A stretch of 64,000 nucleotides of DNA from Hydrogenophaga sp. (GCF_011390835.1 NZ_JAABRQ010000002.1:62001-126000); one strand, 5' to 3'; counted from the first letter of the stretch, positions 38,331 to 49,808 are shown. Notes: generated by a model not told the origin, from the sequence alone. Translations and numbers: made by a program.

Positions 38331-40568
38331 ATGAGCGCCCAGCAACCCACCATCATCTACACGCTGACCGACGAGGCGCCCCTGCTGGCCACGCACGCGT
38401 TCCTGCCCATTATTCAGGCGTTTACCCAGCCCGTCGGCATCAACGTCGAGACCAGCGACATTTCCGTCGCAGCGCGGGTGCTCGCGGCTTTTCCGGAGTG
38501 CCTGACCGAGGAACAGCGTGTGCCTGACAACCTGGCCGCGCTCGGCCAGCTCACGCTCAAGCCCCAGGCAAACATCATCAAGCTACCCAACATCAGCGCC
38601 TCCGTGTCGCAGCTGGTCAGCGCGATCAAAGAGCTGCAGGCCAAGGGCTACGCTTTGCCCGACTACCCCGAGTCGCCAAAGACGGAGGAGGAGAAGTCCA
38701 TCCGTGCACGCTACGCCAAATGCACGGGCAGCGCGGTCAATCCTGTGCTGCGCGAGGGCAACTCCGACCGGCGCGCACCACGCGCGGTCAAGGAATACGT
38801 CCGCAAGAACCCCCATTCCATGGCCGACTGGAGTCAGGCCTCGCGCACCCATGTCTCCCATATGCACCGCGGAGACTTCTACCATGGCGAGAAATCCATG
38901 ACGCTGGACAAGGCGCGCGACGTCAAGATGGAGCTGATCACCAAGGGCGGCAAAACCATCGTGCTCAAAGACAAAGTGGCGCTGCAGGACCGTGAAGTCA
39001 TCGACAGCATGTACATGAGCAAGAAGGCCTTGCTCGACTTCTACGAGAAGGAAATCCAGGACGCGTACAAGACAGGCGTGATGTTCTCGCTGCACGTCAA
39101 GGCCACGATGATGAAGGTGTCGCACCCCATCGTGTTCGGCCACTGTGTGCGCATCTTTTACAAGGATGCGTTCGAGAAGCACGCCAAGCTTTTCGACCAG
39201 CTGGGTGTGAACGTCAACAACGGCATGGTCAACCTTTATGACAAGCTCGCCACGCTGCCCCAGTCGCAGCGCGAAGAGGTCACTGCCGATCTGCACGCCT
39301 GCCATGAAGGTCGCCCCGAGCTGGCCATGGTCGACTCAGCCAAAGGCATCACCAACTTCCATTCACCGAATGACGTGATCGTGGACGCCTCCATGCCCGC
39401 CATGATCCGCAATGGCGGCAAGATGTGGGGGGCCGACGGCCGACTCAAGGACGTGAAGGCCGTGATGCCGGAGTCGACCTTTGCCCGTATTTACCAGGAG
39501 ATGATCAATTTCTGCAAGTGGCACGGTGCGTTTGATCCCAAGACCATGGGTACGGTGCCGAACGTTGGCCTGATGGCCCAGCAGGCCGAAGAGTACGGCT
39601 CACACGACAAGACGTTCGAGATACCGGAAGCCGGCACCGCCAACATCACCGACTTGGCCACGGGCGAAGTGTTGCTGAGCCAGGATGTCGAGCAGGGCGA
39701 CATCTGGCGTATGTGTCAGGTAAAAGATGCGGCCATTCGCGACTGGGTGAAGCTGGCCGTGAGCCGCGCACGCAACTCGGGCATGCCGGTGGTGTTCTGG
39801 CTCGACGCTTACCGTCCGCACGAGGCGCAGCTGATCACCAAGGTGAAGATGTACCTGCACGAGCACAACACGGCCGGCCTGGACATCCAGATCATGAGCC
39901 AGGTGCGCGCGATGCGCTACACGCTGGAGCGCGTGGTGCGGGGTCTGGACACTATCAGCGCCACCGGCAACATCTTGCGCGACTACCTTACCGACCTGTT
40001 TCCCATCATGGAGCTGGGCACCAGCGCCAAGATGCTCTCCATCGTGCCGCTGATGGCGGGTGGCGGCATGTACGAAACGGGCGCGGGGGGCTCAGCGCCC
40101 AAGCATGTGCTGCAGCTGGTGGAGGAAAACCACCTGCGATGGGATTCGCTCGGGGAGTTCCTGGCGCTGGCCGCATCGCTGGAGGACCTGGGGCTGAAGA
40201 CGGGCAATGCCAAGGCCAGGATTCTGGCGCGCACCCTGGACTCGGCCACGGGCCAGCTGCTGGACCACAACAAGAACCCTTCGCCCAAGACGGGCCAGCT
40301 CGACAACCGGGGCAGCCAGTTCTACCTGGCCATGTTCTGGGCGCAGGCGCTGGCGGCGCAGACCGATGATCCGGCTCTCGCCAAACAGTTCGCACCGCTG
40401 GCCAAGCGCCTGACCGACAACGAGCAAGCCATCGTGGCTGAACTGGCCGCGGTGCAAGGGCAGGCGGTGGACATTGGTGGTTACTACCAGCCTGATGTGC
40501 AAAAGCTCGATGCCGTGATGCGCCCTAGCAAGACCCTGAACGCGGCCCTGGCCGGCGCCAACGCCTGA
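38331..40568 (+). CDS. NADP isocitrate dehydrogenase, monomeric type
   Basis: 745 residues, the size of the monomeric IDH-II family. It oxidises isocitrate to 2-oxoglutarate with NADP in the TCA cycle. Characteristic segments include [54 protein letters not shown], the substrate-binding [11 protein letters not shown] and [18 protein letters not shown] lies upstream of the ATG at 38331. It is unrelated in sequence to the dimeric enzyme encoded at 41180, so two isozymes of different evolutionary origin sit 0.6 kb apart, with a DUF192 gene between. Confidence 0.96.
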   Translation: MSAQQPTIIYTLTDEAPLLATHAFLPIIQAFTQPVGINVETSDISVAARVLAAFPECLTEEQRVPDNLAALGQLTLKPQANIIKLPNISASVSQLVSAIKELQAKGYALPDYPESPKTEEEKSIRARYAKCTGSAVNPVLREGNSDRRAPRAVKEYVRKNPHSMADWSQASRTHVSHMHRGDFYHGEKSMTLDKARDVKMELITKGGKTIVLKDKVALQDREVIDSMYMSKKALLDFYEKEIQDAYKTGVMFSLHVKATMMKVSHPIVFGHCVRIFYKDAFEKHAKLFDQLGVNVNNGMVNLYDKLATLPQSQREEVTADLHACHEGRPELAMVDSAKGITNFHSPNDVIVDASMPAMIRNGGKMWGADGRLKDVKAVMPESTFARIYQEMINFCKWHGAFDPKTMGTVPNVGLMAQQAEEYGSHDKTFEIPEAGTANITDLATGEVLLSQDVEQGDIWRMCQVKDAAIRDWVKLAVSRARNSGMPVVFWLDAYRPHEAQLITKVKMYLHEHNTAGLDIQIMSQVRAMRYTLERVVRGLDTISATGNILRDYLTDLFPIMELGTSAKMLSIVPLMAGGGMYETGAGGSAPKHVLQLVEENHLRWDSLGEFLALAASLEDLGLKTGNAKARILARTLDSATGQLLDHNKNPSPKTGQLDNRGSQFYLAMFWAQALAAQTDDPALAKQFAPLAKRLTDNEQAIVAELAAVQGQAVDIGGYYQPDVQKLDAVMRPSKTLNAALAGANA

Positions 40569-40623
40569 CGCTCAACGCGCGTGGGCGCAGAAAGGGCGGC
40601 GTGCGCAGAGCTCGCCGCCTTTT

Positions 40624-41073
40624 TTATGGTCGTTTGTTGAGGCCACCAATGCGGCTACCTGCGGTGATACCGCGCTTGGCGAACCAGCCCTGGTTCATCT
40701 CCAGAACGTAACGCACTGGCTCGCTCGAGCAGTGCGAGTCGGTGGTCTGAGGTTTCATGTCGGCCAGGTTCACAATGCGGCCGTCGTCTGCCACAAAGGC
40801 GGCGGTCAGCGGCAACAGCGTGTTTTTCATCCAGAAGCATTGCACGGCTGGTGCGTCAAACACGAACAGCATGCCCTCCCGAACCGGCATCTCTGCCCGG
40901 TGCATCAGGCCGATCTGCCGCTGTTGCGGGGTGCTCGCTACCTGAGCATCGATCAGGTGCATGCCGGCCGAGAGTTTCGCACGCGGCAAGTTGGTCTGGG
41001 CCAGATCCTGTGCTGCAGCAAGCCCGGCAAAGGCGACGAGCAGGGCAGCGAGGGCAGGGCGGATGCGTTTCAT
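40624..41073 (-). CDS. exported DUF192 protein
   Basis: 149 residues. A signal peptide ([20 protein letters not shown], cut near AAA-QD at 22) is followed by a DUF192 domain: [62 protein letters not shown] and [21 protein letters not shown]192 proteins are small periplasmic or secreted domains of unknown function. It runs opposite to both isocitrate dehydrogenase genes. The start lacks a clear Shine-Dalgarno. Confidence 0.88.
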   Translation of the reverse strand: MKRIRPALAALLVAFAGLAAAQDLAQTNLPRAKLSAGMHLIDAQVASTPQQRQIGLMHRAEMPVREGMLFVFDAPAVQCFWMKNTLLPLTAAFVADDGRIVNLADMKPQTTDSHCSSEPVRYVLEMNQGWFAKRGITAGSRIGGLNKRP

Positions 41074-41090
41074 GATCGGATGGGCAGGAC

Positions 41091-41096
41091 TAGAAT
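41091..41096 (+). promoter_or_regulatory. -10-like element of icd
   Basis: TAGAAT at 41091-41096 is a good -10 element 84 bp before the icd ATG, inside the upstream part of the divergent DUF192 gene's 5' region. A matching -35 is not obvious, so this is a moderate guess. Confidence 0.45.
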
Positions 41097-41179
41097 CAGT
41101 TGAGCCTGTGATCCATTTTCGAATGCTGAGTTCACTGGCCGAAGTTTGCCCATCGTATCGAACCCGGAGACTCCATTCC

Positions 41180-42433
41180 ATGTACCAGCACATCAAAGTG
41201 CCCGCTGAAGGTCACAAGATCACCGTCAACGCCGACATGTCGCTCAACGTGCCTGATCACCCCATCGTGCCGTACATCGAGGGCGACGGCACCGGGCTGG
41301 ACATCACCCCGGTGATGCTCAAAGTGGTTGATGCGGCCGTGGCCAAGGCCTATGGTGGCAAAAAGAAGATCCACTGGATGGAGGTGTACGCTGGCGAAAA
41401 GTCGACCCAGGTCTATGGCCCGGACGTCTGGCTGCCCGAAGAAACGTTGGATGCGTTGCGCGAGTTTGTGGTGTCGATCAAGGGCCCGCTGACGACGCCG
41501 GTCGGTGGTGGCATCCGCTCGCTCAACGTCGCGTTGCGCCAGGAGCTCGACCTGTATGTTTGCTTGCGCCCGGTGCAGTACTTCAAGGGCGTGCCTTCGC
41601 CAGTGAAAGAGCCGGAAAAGACCAACATGGTGATCTTCCGCGAAAACTCGGAAGACATCTACGCCGGCATCGAGTATGAAGCCGAGTCCGACAAGGCCAA
41701 GAAGCTCATCAAATTCCTGCAAGACGAGATGGGGGTCACCAAGATCCGTTTCCCCAACACCTCTGGCATCGGTATCAAGCCAGTCAGCCGCGAGGGCACC
41801 GAGCGCCTGGTGCGCAAGGCGATCCAGTACGCGATCGATAACAACAAGCCCAGTGTGACCATCGTGCACAAGGGCAACATCATGAAGTACACGGAAGGTG
41901 GCTTCCGCGACTGGGCCTACGCTTTGGCGCAGAAGGAGTTCGGCGCCGAGCTGATCGACGGCGGCCCCTGGTGCAAGTTCAAGAACCCCAAGACTGACAA
42001 GGAAATTACCGTCAAGGACAGCATCGCAGACGCCTTCCTGCAGCAGATCCTGTTGCGCCCTGCCGAGTACTCGGTGGTGGCCACGCTGAACCTCAATGGC
42101 GATTACATCTCCGACGCCCTGGCAGCGCAGGTGGGTGGCATCGGCATCGCCCCAGGGGCCAACCTGTCCGACAACGTGGCCTGTTTTGAAGCCACGCACG
42201 GCACGGCGCCGAAGTACGCAGGCAAAGATTATGTGAATCCCGGCTCGGAAATCCTCTCGGCCGAGATGATGCTGCGCCACATGGGCTGGACCGAAGCGGC
42301 CGACCTCATCATCAGTTCGCTCGAGAAAGCCATTCTTTCCAAGAAGGTCACTTACGACTTCGCCCGCCTGATGGACGGCGCCACCCAAGTCAGCTGCTCC
42401 GGTTTTGGCCAGGTGATGATTGAAAACATGTGA
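41180..42433 (+). CDS. icd: NADP isocitrate dehydrogenase, dimeric type
   Basis: 417 residues from the ATG at 41180. The [14 protein letters not shown] nucleotide region appears as [32 protein letters not shown] holds the serine that AceK phosphorylates in Escherichia coli; [33 protein letters not shown] and [13 protein letters not shown] complete the family. It makes the same reaction as the monomeric enzyme just upstream. A stem with T-run ends it near 42482. Confidence 0.96.
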   Translation: MYQHIKVPAEGHKITVNADMSLNVPDHPIVPYIEGDGTGLDITPVMLKVVDAAVAKAYGGKKKIHWMEVYAGEKSTQVYGPDVWLPEETLDALREFVVSIKGPLTTPVGGGIRSLNVALRQELDLYVCLRPVQYFKGVPSPVKEPEKTNMVIFRENSEDIYAGIEYEAESDKAKKLIKFLQDEMGVTKIRFPNTSGIGIKPVSREGTERLVRKAIQYAIDNNKPSVTIVHKGNIMKYTEGGFRDWAYALAQKEFGAELIDGGPWCKFKNPKTDKEITVKDSIADAFLQQILLRPAEYSVVATLNLNGDYISDALAAQVGGIGIAPGANLSDNVACFEATHGTAPKYAGKDYVNPGSEILSAEMMLRHMGWTEAADLIISSLEKAILSKKVTYDFARLMDGATQVSCSGFGQVMIENM

Positions 42434-42481
42434 TGCTGCTCCCGCCGCCGGCCAGGGCCGAGTGCGGAAAACGTGAATAAG

Positions 42482-42516
42482 CCGCCAGGAAGCCGGTCTC
42501 CTTGGCGGTTTTCTTT
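42482..42516 (+). terminator. intrinsic terminator of icd
   Basis: CCGCCAGGA pairs with TCCTTGGCGG (one bulged T), and TTTTCTTTT follows. Confidence 0.75.
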
Positions 42517-42637
42517 TGGGAGGACGCGCCACAATGGGTCATGAATCGCCTTTGCACCCCCTGGGTTGCCCAGTCCGCGGGCGTGACCAACGCGGCGAGC
42601 AGATGTCCATGCTCGGGCGAGGAAGCGAGCGGACCGC

Positions 42638-42643
42638 TAGAAT
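42638..42643 (+). promoter_or_regulatory. -10 element of clpS, very close to the start
   Basis: TAGAAT at 42638-42643 lies only seven bases before the clpS ATG at 42651. A transcription start about seven bases downstream would fall at the start codon, so the mRNA may be leaderless; no Shine-Dalgarno precedes the ATG. Confidence 0.45.
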
Positions 42644-42650
42644 CGTTTTC

Positions 42651-43007
42651 ATGGCGTCACAGATTCCCAAAAAGCCCGACCAGCCGGTGGCTCCTCCCAG
42701 CATCGGCAACGATGATGCGGTCGTCCTCGAGCGGCGCACTCAGCGCGTCAAGCCGCCGCAGATGTTCCAGGTGGTCCTGCTCAACGACGATTTCACGCCG
42801 ATGGAGTTCGTCGTGCATGTGATCCAGGAGTATTTCAGCAAGGACCGCGAGACAGCGACACAGATAATGCTCAAGATCCACCTAGAGGGCAAAGGCATCT
42901 GCGGCGTCTACAGCCGAGACGTGGCCACGACCAAGGTGGATCAGGTCACCCAGGCGGCCCGCCATGCTGGTCACCCGTTGCAGTGCTTGAGTGAACCGGT
43001 TGAATAA
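42651..43007 (+). CDS. clpS: ClpS adaptor for ClpAP
   Basis: 118 residues. It delivers N-end-rule substrates to ClpAP. The core is [20 protein letters not shown], which has the LNDD-type binding site and the methionine of the hydrophobic pocket, then [18 protein letters not shown] and [17 protein letters not shown]. The C-terminal half ends [12 protein letters not shown], as in family members. clpA follows after 92 bp, the standard arrangement. Confidence 0.95.
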   Translation: MASQIPKKPDQPVAPPSIGNDDAVVLERRTQRVKPPQMFQVVLLNDDFTPMEFVVHVIQEYFSKDRETATQIMLKIHLEGKGICGVYSRDVATTKVDQVTQAARHAGHPLQCLSEPVE

Positions 43008-43099
43008 AACAAAAAATGCCCCACTTGATGGACTCTTGCCCGTAACCTAGACCCCGTGGTCCAGCTTCAGCTCTCACACCCAGCCCAAAGGAAGTGTCC

Positions 43100-45442
43100 A
43101 TGATTGCCCAGGAACTTGAAGTCAGCTTGCATATGGCCTTTGTCGAGGCCCGGCAACAGCGACACGAATTCATCACCGTAGAGCACCTGTTGCTCGCGCT
43201 GCTTGACAACCCCAGCGCCGCCGAGGTGCTGCGCGCCTGCTCGGCCAACGTCGACGACTTGCGCAAGTCGCTCACCAACTTCATCAAGGACAACACGCCG
43301 CAGGTGGCAGGGACCGATGAGGTGGACACCCAGCCGACGCTGGGTTTCCAGCGTGTGATCCAGCGCGCCATCATGCATGTGCAGTCCACCGGCAACGGGA
43401 AGAAAGAAGTCACCGGCGCCAACGTGCTGGTGGCGATCTTTGGCGAGAAAGACTCGCACGCCGTGTATTACCTGCATCAGCAGGGCGTGACGCGACTGGA
43501 CGTGGTGAACTTCATCGCCCACGGGATCCGCAAGAGCGATCCGCCTGAGGCCTCCAAGCCCGAGAGCGCATCCGAGAACGAAGAGCAGGGCGCTGAGGGC
43601 AAGTCCAACGAAAAGGCTTCGCCGCTGGAGCAGTTCACCCAGAACCTCAACCAGATGGCCAAAGACGGCAAGATCGATCCGCTGATCGGCCGAGAGTACG
43701 AGGTCGAGCGGGTGATCCAGATCCTTTGCCGCCGCCGCAAAAACAACCCGCTGCTGGTGGGCGAAGCGGGTGTGGGCAAAACGGCGATCGCCGAAGGCCT
43801 GGCCTGGCGCATCACCCAGGGCGACGTACCCGAAATCCTGGCCGACTCCAATGTGTATTCGCTGGATATGGGCGCGCTGCTCGCCGGCACCAAGTACCGC
43901 GGCGATTTTGAACAGCGCCTCAAAGGTGTGCTCAAGTCGCTCAAGGACAAGCCCAATGCGGTGTTGTTCATTGATGAGATCCACACCCTGATCGGTGCTG
44001 GCGCGGCTTCTGGCGGTACGCTGGACGCGTCCAACCTGCTCAAGCCGGCGCTCTCCAGCGGCCAGCTCAAGTGCATTGGCGCCACCACCTTCACCGAATA
44101 CCGCGGTATCTTTGAAAAGGACGCGGCGCTGAGCCGCCGCTTCCAGAAGGTTGATGTGGTCGAGCCCACTGTGCAGGAAACGGTGGACATTCTCAAAGGC
44201 CTGAAATCGCGCTTTGAAGAGCACCATGGCGTTAAGTACGCCGTGGCGGCACTGCAGGCCGCGGCCGAGCTGAGCGCCAAGTACATCAACGACCGTCACC
44301 TGCCCGACAAGGCCATCGACGTGATCGACGAGGCAGGTGCCGCCCAGCGCATCCTGCCGGTGTCCAAGCGCAAGAAAACCATCAGCAAGACCGAGGTCGA
44401 GGAAATCGTCGCCAAAATCGCACGTATTCCGCCGGCCAATGTGTCCAACGACGACCGCGGCAAGCTGCAGACGCTGGAGCGCGATCTCAAGAGCGTGGTG
44501 TTCGGACAGGACAAGGCCCTTGAGGTGCTGGCTGCCAGCGTGAAGATGGCGCGCTCCGGTCTCGGCCGGGCCGACAAGCCGATCGGCGCTTTCCTGTTCA
44601 GCGGCCCTACGGGCGTGGGCAAGACCGAAGCTGCCAAGCAGCTGGCCTACATCATGGGTATCGACCTGATCCGCTTCGATATGTCGGAGTACATGGAGCG
44701 CCACGCGGTGAGCCGCCTGATCGGTGCGCCCCCGGGCTATGTAGGCTTCGACCAGGGTGGTCTGCTGACTGAAGCGGTCACCAAGAAGCCGCATTGTGTG
44801 CTGCTGCTCGACGAAATCGAGAAGGCGCATCCGGACATCTTTAACGTGCTGCTGCAGGTCATGGACCACGGCACGCTGACCGACAACAACGGGCGCAAGG
44901 CCGACTTCCGCAACGTCATCGTCATCATGACGACGAACGCGGGCGCCGAGACCATGAACAAGGCGACCATTGGCTTTACCAACCCGCGCGAGTCGGGCGA
45001 CGAGATGGCCGACATCAAGCGCCTGTTCACACCCGAGTTCCGCAACAGGCTGGACGCCATGGTCAGTTTCAAGGCGCTGGACGAAAACATCATCCTGCGC
45101 GTGGTCGATAAGTTCCTGCTTCAGCTCGAAGGCCAGCTGGCCGAGAAGAAAGTGGAGGTCACCTTCACCGACGCGCTGCGCAAGCATCTGGCCAAGAAGG
45201 GGTTCGACCCGCTCATGGGCGCGCGCCCGATGCAGCGCCTGATCCAGGACACGATCCGCCGCGCGCTGGCCGACGAGTTGCTGTTCGGGCGCCTGACCGA
45301 TGGCGGCCGCCTCACGGTGGACATCGAGGTCAAGAAGGACGACAAGGGCGTGGAGACCACCGACGTCCAGCTCGACATCCAGCCGCTGCCCAAGAAGGAA
45401 GGCCGCTCCAAGCCGACCGAAGAACCGGCGGCCGCGGACTGA
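43100..45442 (+). CDS. clpA: Clp protease ATPase subunit ClpA
   Basis: 780 residues from the ATG at 43100 (AAGGA upstream). N-domain ([20 protein letters not shown]), then AAA domain 1 with Walker A GEAGVGKT near 220-228, and AAA domain 2 with GPTGVGKT near 501-509 and [16 protein letters not shown]. It unfolds proteins for ClpP, which is elsewhere. It ends with a short basic-acidic tail ([16 protein letters not shown]). It is preceded by its adaptor clpS. Confidence 0.97.
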   Translation: MIAQELEVSLHMAFVEARQQRHEFITVEHLLLALLDNPSAAEVLRACSANVDDLRKSLTNFIKDNTPQVAGTDEVDTQPTLGFQRVIQRAIMHVQSTGNGKKEVTGANVLVAIFGEKDSHAVYYLHQQGVTRLDVVNFIAHGIRKSDPPEASKPESASENEEQGAEGKSNEKASPLEQFTQNLNQMAKDGKIDPLIGREYEVERVIQILCRRRKNNPLLVGEAGVGKTAIAEGLAWRITQGDVPEILADSNVYSLDMGALLAGTKYRGDFEQRLKGVLKSLKDKPNAVLFIDEIHTLIGAGAASGGTLDASNLLKPALSSGQLKCIGATTFTEYRGIFEKDAALSRRFQKVDVVEPTVQETVDILKGLKSRFEEHHGVKYAVAALQAAAELSAKYINDRHLPDKAIDVIDEAGAAQRILPVSKRKKTISKTEVEEIVAKIARIPPANVSNDDRGKLQTLERDLKSVVFGQDKALEVLAASVKMARSGLGRADKPIGAFLFSGPTGVGKTEAAKQLAYIMGIDLIRFDMSEYMERHAVSRLIGAPPGYVGFDQGGLLTEAVTKKPHCVLLLDEIEKAHPDIFNVLLQVMDHGTLTDNNGRKADFRNVIVIMTTNAGAETMNKATIGFTNPRESGDEMADIKRLFTPEFRNRLDAMVSFKALDENIILRVVDKFLLQLEGQLAEKKVEVTFTDALRKHLAKKGFDPLMGARPMQRLIQDTIRRALADELLFGRLTDGGRLTVDIEVKKDDKGVETTDVQLDIQPLPKKEGRSKPTEEPAAAD

Positions 45443-45458
45443 TCGCGTCCGTCACCTA

Positions 45459-45490
45459 GAAAAAGCCCGGCAACTCCCGGGCTTTTTTCT
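45459..45490 (+). terminator. intrinsic terminator of clpA
   Basis: A stem (AAAAGCCCGG / CCGGGCTTTT, short loop) ends in a T-run, 17 bp past the clpA stop. Confidence 0.85.
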
Positions 45491-45533
45491 TGCCGCTGGC
45501 CTGGGGGGCCGAAGTGCCGTTCAGCGGCGTTGG

Positions 45534-46025
45534 TCAGGGCGCTGCCAGGTAGGCGGTACGGATGGCCTCAATGCGCGCGCGGTTGGCACCCAGGTCTTCC
45601 TGGCCCATCCGGCTGGCGCTGCGCAGCTCGATCACGCCGCGCGCCGGGTCGATCCAGAACTCCAGATCGTCCACAAACTTCAGCCACCGGGTCTGGGCTT
45701 CTGCGCGCAGGTAGTCGGAGCGCTGCTCGACGACAGTCACACCCTGCAGCTGGCTGAGCACACGGGCCAGGGCTGAGATGGAAGCCGGCGCGCCGCTGGC
45801 CTTCAGCGGCAGCGGTTCGATTTGCGCATGCACACGCTGCGGATGGTCGGGGTAGAGCGAGGCCTGGCTGCTCACGCTATTGCGGCTAAGGGAGGGTAGT
45901 TTGAGTCGGCCATCCGTCACGCCCAGGTCCTGCGGCGCCTGACCTTGCAACATGCCGTACTGGCCCGCGCCCAGCAATAGCAGGGGCAGACCGACGATGA
46001 GCAGCAGCGCTAATTTGTAAAACAT
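45534..46025 (-). CDS. DUF1499-family protein
   Basis: 163 residues. An N-terminal membrane helix or signal anchor (KLALLLIVGLPLLLLGAGQ) precedes the DUF1499 body: LPSLSRNSVSSQA and PLPLKASGAPASISALARVLS, then TVVEQRSDYLRAEAQTRWLKFVDDLEFWI and VIELRSASRMGQEDLGANRARI, which is the diagnostic part. Family members are small envelope proteins with no established function. It starts 14 bp after the stop of the HerA-like gene and is probably co-transcribed with it. Confidence 0.9.
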   Translation of the reverse strand: MFYKLALLLIVGLPLLLLGAGQYGMLQGQAPQDLGVTDGRLKLPSLSRNSVSSQASLYPDHPQRVHAQIEPLPLKASGAPASISALARVLSQLQGVTVVEQRSDYLRAEAQTRWLKFVDDLEFWIDPARGVIELRSASRMGQEDLGANRARIEAIRTAYLAAP

Positions 46026-46039
46026 AGAGGGTGTCCGGT

Positions 46040-47581
46040 TCAGCGCTTGCCGCCCAGCAAGCCACCGAGGATGCCGCGCACCAGCTGGCGCCCCAGTCCA
46101 CTGGCAACGCTGCGCGCCGCCGTCTTGGCCATGGTCTGGACCAAGCCGTCGTACTGACCGCCGCGCGGCCCGGTGCGGCCAAACAGGGCTTCGTTGATCA
46201 TGCCGCCCATGCCGCCGGCGTCTTTGGCGGCTTCCGACGCAGTGGCACCAGGGATGCGGGGCTTCTTGGGCGCGTCGGACGCAGCCGGGGCTTCGGCCGC
46301 GCGTTCGTCAGCGCGGGCTTTGAATATCTCATAGGCGCTTTCGCGGTCCACGGTTTTTTCGTACACACCAGCGACCAGCGAGCCTTGCAGCAAGGCCTGA
46401 CGCTGCTGAGGGGTGATGGGGCCGAGCTGGCTGCCAGGCGGCAGGACAAATACGCGCTCGGTTTCGGTGGGGCGACCTTTGGGGTCCAGAAAGCTGACCA
46501 GTGCTTCACCCACTGCCAGCTCGGTGATGGCCGCTTCGATGTCCAGCCCGGCCTTGGGCCGCATGGTCTCGGCGGTGGCCTTTACCGCTTTCTGGTCGCG
46601 CGGCGTGAAGGCGCGCAAGGCGTGTTGCACCCGGTTGCCGAGCTGGCCCAGCACGCTGTCTGGAATGTCCAGCGGGTTCTGCGTCACGAAATACACGCCC
46701 ACACCCTTGGAACGCACCAGCCGCACCACCAGCTCGATGCGCTCGATCAATACCTTGGGTGCATCGTTGAACAGCAGGTGGGCCTCGTCGAAGAAGAACA
46801 CCAGCTTGGGCTTCTCCGGGTCGCCGATCTCGGGCAGCTGTTCGAACAGCTCGGAGAGCATCCAAAGCAGAAAGGTCGCGTAAAGCCGGGGAGCGTTCAT
46901 CAGCTGGTCAGCTGCCAGGATGTTGATCACACCCTTGCCCCCCACGGTCTGCATGAAATCCTGGATACTGAGCATGGGCTCGCCAAAAAACTGGTCGCCA
47001 CCCTGTTGCTCGATCTGCATCAGGCCGCGCTGAATGGCGCCCACGCTCGCCGCGCTGATGTTGCCGTATTCAGTGGTGAACTGCTTGGCGTTGTCGCCCA
47101 GGTGCTGCAGCATGGCCCGCAGGTCTTTCATGTCCAGCAGCAGCAAGCCGTTGTCATCGGCGATTTTGAACACCAGGTTGAGCACGCCAGCCTGGGTGTC
47201 ATTCAGGTCGAGCATGCGCGCGAGCAACAGGGGTCCCATGTCGCTCACGGTGGCGCGCACCGGGTGACCCTGTTTGCCGAATACGTCCCACAGCGTGGTG
47301 GGGCAAGCCTGCGGCGCGGGTAGCGGGATGCCACGGTCTTTCAGGATGGCGCTGATTTTTTCGCCAAAGCTACCCGTCTGGCTGATGCCGGTGAGGTCGC
47401 CTTTGACGTCTGCCATGAACACCGGCACGCCGATATTGGAGAACTGCTCGGCCAGCGTCTGCAGGGTAACCGTCTTGCCGGTCCCGGTGGCGCCGGTGAC
47501 CAGCCCGTGGCGGTTGGCCAGGCCAGGCATCAGGTGGCACTGGGTGGTCTTGTTCTGGGCAATCAGCAGGGGTTCGGCCAT
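46040..47581 (-). CDS. HerA-like ATPase (DUF853/YjgR family)
   Basis: 513 residues. Walker A GATGTGKT is at 30-37, just after LANRHGLV. Downstream segments include [17 protein letters not shown] and [19 protein letters not shown] (Walker B with DEAH), and [15 protein letters not shown] marks the low-complexity region near the C-terminus, which ends [15 protein letters not shown]. Family members are predicted DNA-translocase-like ATPases of unknown role. I chose ATG 47581 because AAGGA lies eight bases upstream; ATG 47590 is also in frame. Upstream lies the divergent yebC. Confidence 0.9.
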   Translation of the reverse strand: MAEPLLIAQNKTTQCHLMPGLANRHGLVTGATGTGKTVTLQTLAEQFSNIGVPVFMADVKGDLTGISQTGSFGEKISAILKDRGIPLPAPQACPTTLWDVFGKQGHPVRATVSDMGPLLLARMLDLNDTQAGVLNLVFKIADDNGLLLLDMKDLRAMLQHLGDNAKQFTTEYGNISAASVGAIQRGLMQIEQQGGDQFFGEPMLSIQDFMQTVGGKGVINILAADQLMNAPRLYATFLLWMLSELFEQLPEIGDPEKPKLVFFFDEAHLLFNDAPKVLIERIELVVRLVRSKGVGVYFVTQNPLDIPDSVLGQLGNRVQHALRAFTPRDQKAVKATAETMRPKAGLDIEAAITELAVGEALVSFLDPKGRPTETERVFVLPPGSQLGPITPQQRQALLQGSLVAGVYEKTVDRESAYEIFKARADERAAEAPAASDAPKKPRIPGATASEAAKDAGGMGGMINEALFGRTGPRGGQYDGLVQTMAKTAARSVASGLGRQLVRGILGGLLGGKR

Positions 47582-47668
47582 GGCGGGCATCCTTCGGGTG
47601 CAGGGTAGGGGGTGAACGTAAAATTGACCCGATTACACCAAACTCTGGTCAGAACAAAGGATGCACGC

Positions 47669-48388
47669 GTGGCTGGACACAGCAAATGGGCCAATATTCA
47701 ACACCGCAAGGGCCGTCAGGACGAGAAACGCGGAAAGATCTGGACGCGGGTGATCCGTGAGATCACGGTGGCAGCTCGCGCTGGCGGTGGCGACCCCACC
47801 ATGAACCCGCGCCTGCGGCTGGCGATCGAAAAGGCCAAGGCAGCCAACATGCCAGCCGACCGCATCAAGTACAACGTCGACAAGGCCTCGGGCAACCTTG
47901 AAGGCCAGGCGCTGGAGGAGATTCGCTACGAGGGCTACGGTATTGGCGGCGCGGCCATCATCATCGACACCATGACGGACAACAAAGTGCGCACCGTGGC
48001 TGAGGTGCGCCATGCGTTCAGCAAACACGGTGGCAACCTGGGCACCGAAGGCTCGGTGTCCTTCCAGTTCAAACATTGTGGTCAGATCGTTTTTGCACCC
48101 GGCACCTCGGAAGATCAGGTGATGGAAGTGGCCCTGGAAGCCGGGGCCGAGGACGTGATCACCGACGACGAAGGGGCCATCGAGGTGTTGAGCGCTGCGC
48201 CTGATCTGGAGAAGGTGCGAGAAGCGCTGGAGGCCGCCGGGCTCAAGCCCGAGGTGGCCGAGGTGACGATGCGCCCGGAGAACACGATCGACTTGGCGGG
48301 AGAGGACGCCGAGCGCATGCAAAAGCTGCTCGACGTGCTGGAAGACCTGGACGATGTTCAGGAAATCTTTCACAACGCAAATCTTTAG
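47669..48388 (+). CDS. yebC: YebC/PmpR family regulator/translation factor
   Basis: 239 residues starting at GTG 47669, with AAAGGA upstream. The start [20 protein letters not shown] is diagnostic. YebC proteins bind DNA as regulators in some species, and newer work links the family to translation of stalled sequences; which applies here is open. The middle section has [20 protein letters not shown] and the C-terminal part [21 protein letters not shown] dispersed repeat lies between it and purD. Confidence 0.95.
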   Translation: MAGHSKWANIQHRKGRQDEKRGKIWTRVIREITVAARAGGGDPTMNPRLRLAIEKAKAANMPADRIKYNVDKASGNLEGQALEEIRYEGYGIGGAAIIIDTMTDNKVRTVAEVRHAFSKHGGNLGTEGSVSFQFKHCGQIVFAPGTSEDQVMEVALEAGAEDVITDDEGAIEVLSAAPDLEKVREALEAAGLKPEVAEVTMRPENTIDLAGEDAERMQKLLDVLEDLDDVQEIFHNANL

Positions 48389-48399
48389 ATTTGCTCACC

Positions 48400-48480
48400 C
48401 CCGCGCCGCGCTTCGCGCGTCTCCCCCTGGAAGGGGGCAACGCTGGCCGACCGGCAGAGCCGGATCGGCGACGTTCTGGA
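48400..48480. repeat. GC-rich dispersed repeat (copy 1)
   Basis: The stretch holds CCCCCGCGCCGCGCTTCGCG, a CCCCC-TGGAA-GGGGG hairpin and a CCGGCAGAGCCGG-like inverted segment. It resembles the sequence after rng (54901-54985), with the same pattern of CCCCC, GCGCCGC and GGCCGAGCCGG parts. Copies of this kind recur in Comamonadaceae intergenic regions in my recollection; here it lies between yebC and purD and may terminate or insulate. Confidence 0.5.
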
Positions 48481-48530
48481 TCAAGGCCCTTCCGTCGGAT
48501 GCCGTTTGAGTTTTGGATTTGGAGTTTGAT

Positions 48531-49808
48531 TTGAAAGTATTGGTCATAGGTGGTGGCGGTCGTGAACATGCGCTAGCCTGGAAGCTCAAGCAGTCAGCCG
48601 GGGTGAGCCAGGTGTTTGTGGCGCCGGGCAACGCTGGCACGGCGCGGGATGTGCAGCTGGTCAATCTGGCCGTCACCGACAAGGTGGCGTTGCGCGAGTG
48701 GGCACAGGCCAATGGCGTGGGCCTGACGGTGGTCGGCCCTGAAGCGCCGCTGGCTGACGGCGTGGTCGACGAGTTCCGGACCCATGGGCTGGCGATTTTC
48801 GGCCCGACCCAGGCGGCCGCGCAGCTGGAGAGTTCCAAGGCGTTCTCCAAGGCCTTCATGCAGCGTCACCGCATCCCCACCGCGGCCTACCAGGCCTTCA
48901 CCGACCCGGCGCAGGCCCATGCGTATGTGGACGGCCAGGGTGCACCCATCGTGGTCAAGGCCGACGGGCTGGCCGCTGGCAAGGGCGTGGTGGTGGCGAT
49001 GACGCTGGAAGAGGCCCACGCCGCGATTGACTTCATGCTGGTGGACAACGCCCTGGGCGTGGCCCACAACGCGGGCGGTGCGAGGGTTGTCATTGAAGAG
49101 TTTCTGGAAGGCGAAGAGGCCAGCTTCATCGTGCTCTGCGATGGCGTGAACGCCTTGCCGCTGGCCACCAGCCAGGACCACAAGCGCCTGCTGGACGCGG
49201 ACCAGGGCCCCAACACCGGTGGCATGGGCGCCTACTCCCCCGCGCCGGTGGTCACGCCCGCGGTGCACAACCGGGCCATGGACGAGGTGATCCTGCCCAC
49301 GTTGCGCGGCATGGCGGCTGACGGTATGCCATTCACCGGCTTCCTCTATGCCGGCCTCATGATCACACCGGACGGCAGAGTGAAAACGCTGGAATTCAAC
49401 GCCCGCATGGGCGACCCCGAGACCCAGCCCATCCTGATGCGCTTGCAGAGTGACCTTGCCCAGGTGTTGCTGGCGGCCACGCGCTCCGAGCTGGATCAGG
49501 TCCAACTGCAATGGGACCAGCGCGTGGCGCTGGGCGTAGTGATGGCTGCAGCGGGCTATCCGCTGCAGCCGCGCAAGGGCGACGTGATCACCGGTCTGCC
49601 GCCCGACGCGAGCGACACCATGGTGTTCCACGCCGGCACCGCGCAAGACGCCAGTGGCCAGGTGGTGGTCTCAGGCGGCCGGGTGCTTTGCGTGACCGCG
49701 CTGGCCAGTAACGTGGCAGGTGCCCGCACGCAAGCCTATGCTGCCTTGGAAGGCATTCGTTTCGACGGCGCTCAGTACCGCCGCGACATCGGCTATCGTG
49801 CGCTCTGA
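48531..49808 (+). CDS. purD: phosphoribosylamine--glycine ligase
   Basis: 425 residues starting at TTG 48531, preceded by GGAG at good spacing; no ATG or GTG fits. It ligates glycine to phosphoribosylamine in purine synthesis. N-domain MKVLVIGGGGREHALAWKL, ATP-grasp core with VVKADGLAAGKGVVVAMTL, EEFLEGEEASFIVLCDG, and the final DGAQYRRDIGYRAL. The run of genes purD-hemF-nadD-rsfS-rlmH-maf-rng starts here. Confidence 0.95.
   Translation: MKVLVIGGGGREHALAWKLKQSAGVSQVFVAPGNAGTARDVQLVNLAVTDKVALREWAQANGVGLTVVGPEAPLADGVVDEFRTHGLAIFGPTQAAAQLESSKAFSKAFMQRHRIPTAAYQAFTDPAQAHAYVDGQGAPIVVKADGLAAGKGVVVAMTLEEAHAAIDFMLVDNALGVAHNAGGARVVIEEFLEGEEASFIVLCDGVNALPLATSQDHKRLLDADQGPNTGGMGAYSPAPVVTPAVHNRAMDEVILPTLRGMAADGMPFTGFLYAGLMITPDGRVKTLEFNARMGDPETQPILMRLQSDLAQVLLAATRSELDQVQLQWDQRVALGVVMAAAGYPLQPRKGDVITGLPPDASDTMVFHAGTAQDASGQVVVSGGRVLCVTALASNVAGARTQAYAALEGIRFDGAQYRRDIGYRAL

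Noticed and set aside
41132-42532. A 466-codon minus-strand open frame opposite icd.
   Set aside because: It is antisense to the complete isocitrate dehydrogenase and carries no recognisable motif.
43067-45187. A 706-codon open frame opposite clpA.
   Set aside because: It mirrors the clpA coding frame with its two intact AAA domains, as expected for high GC content.
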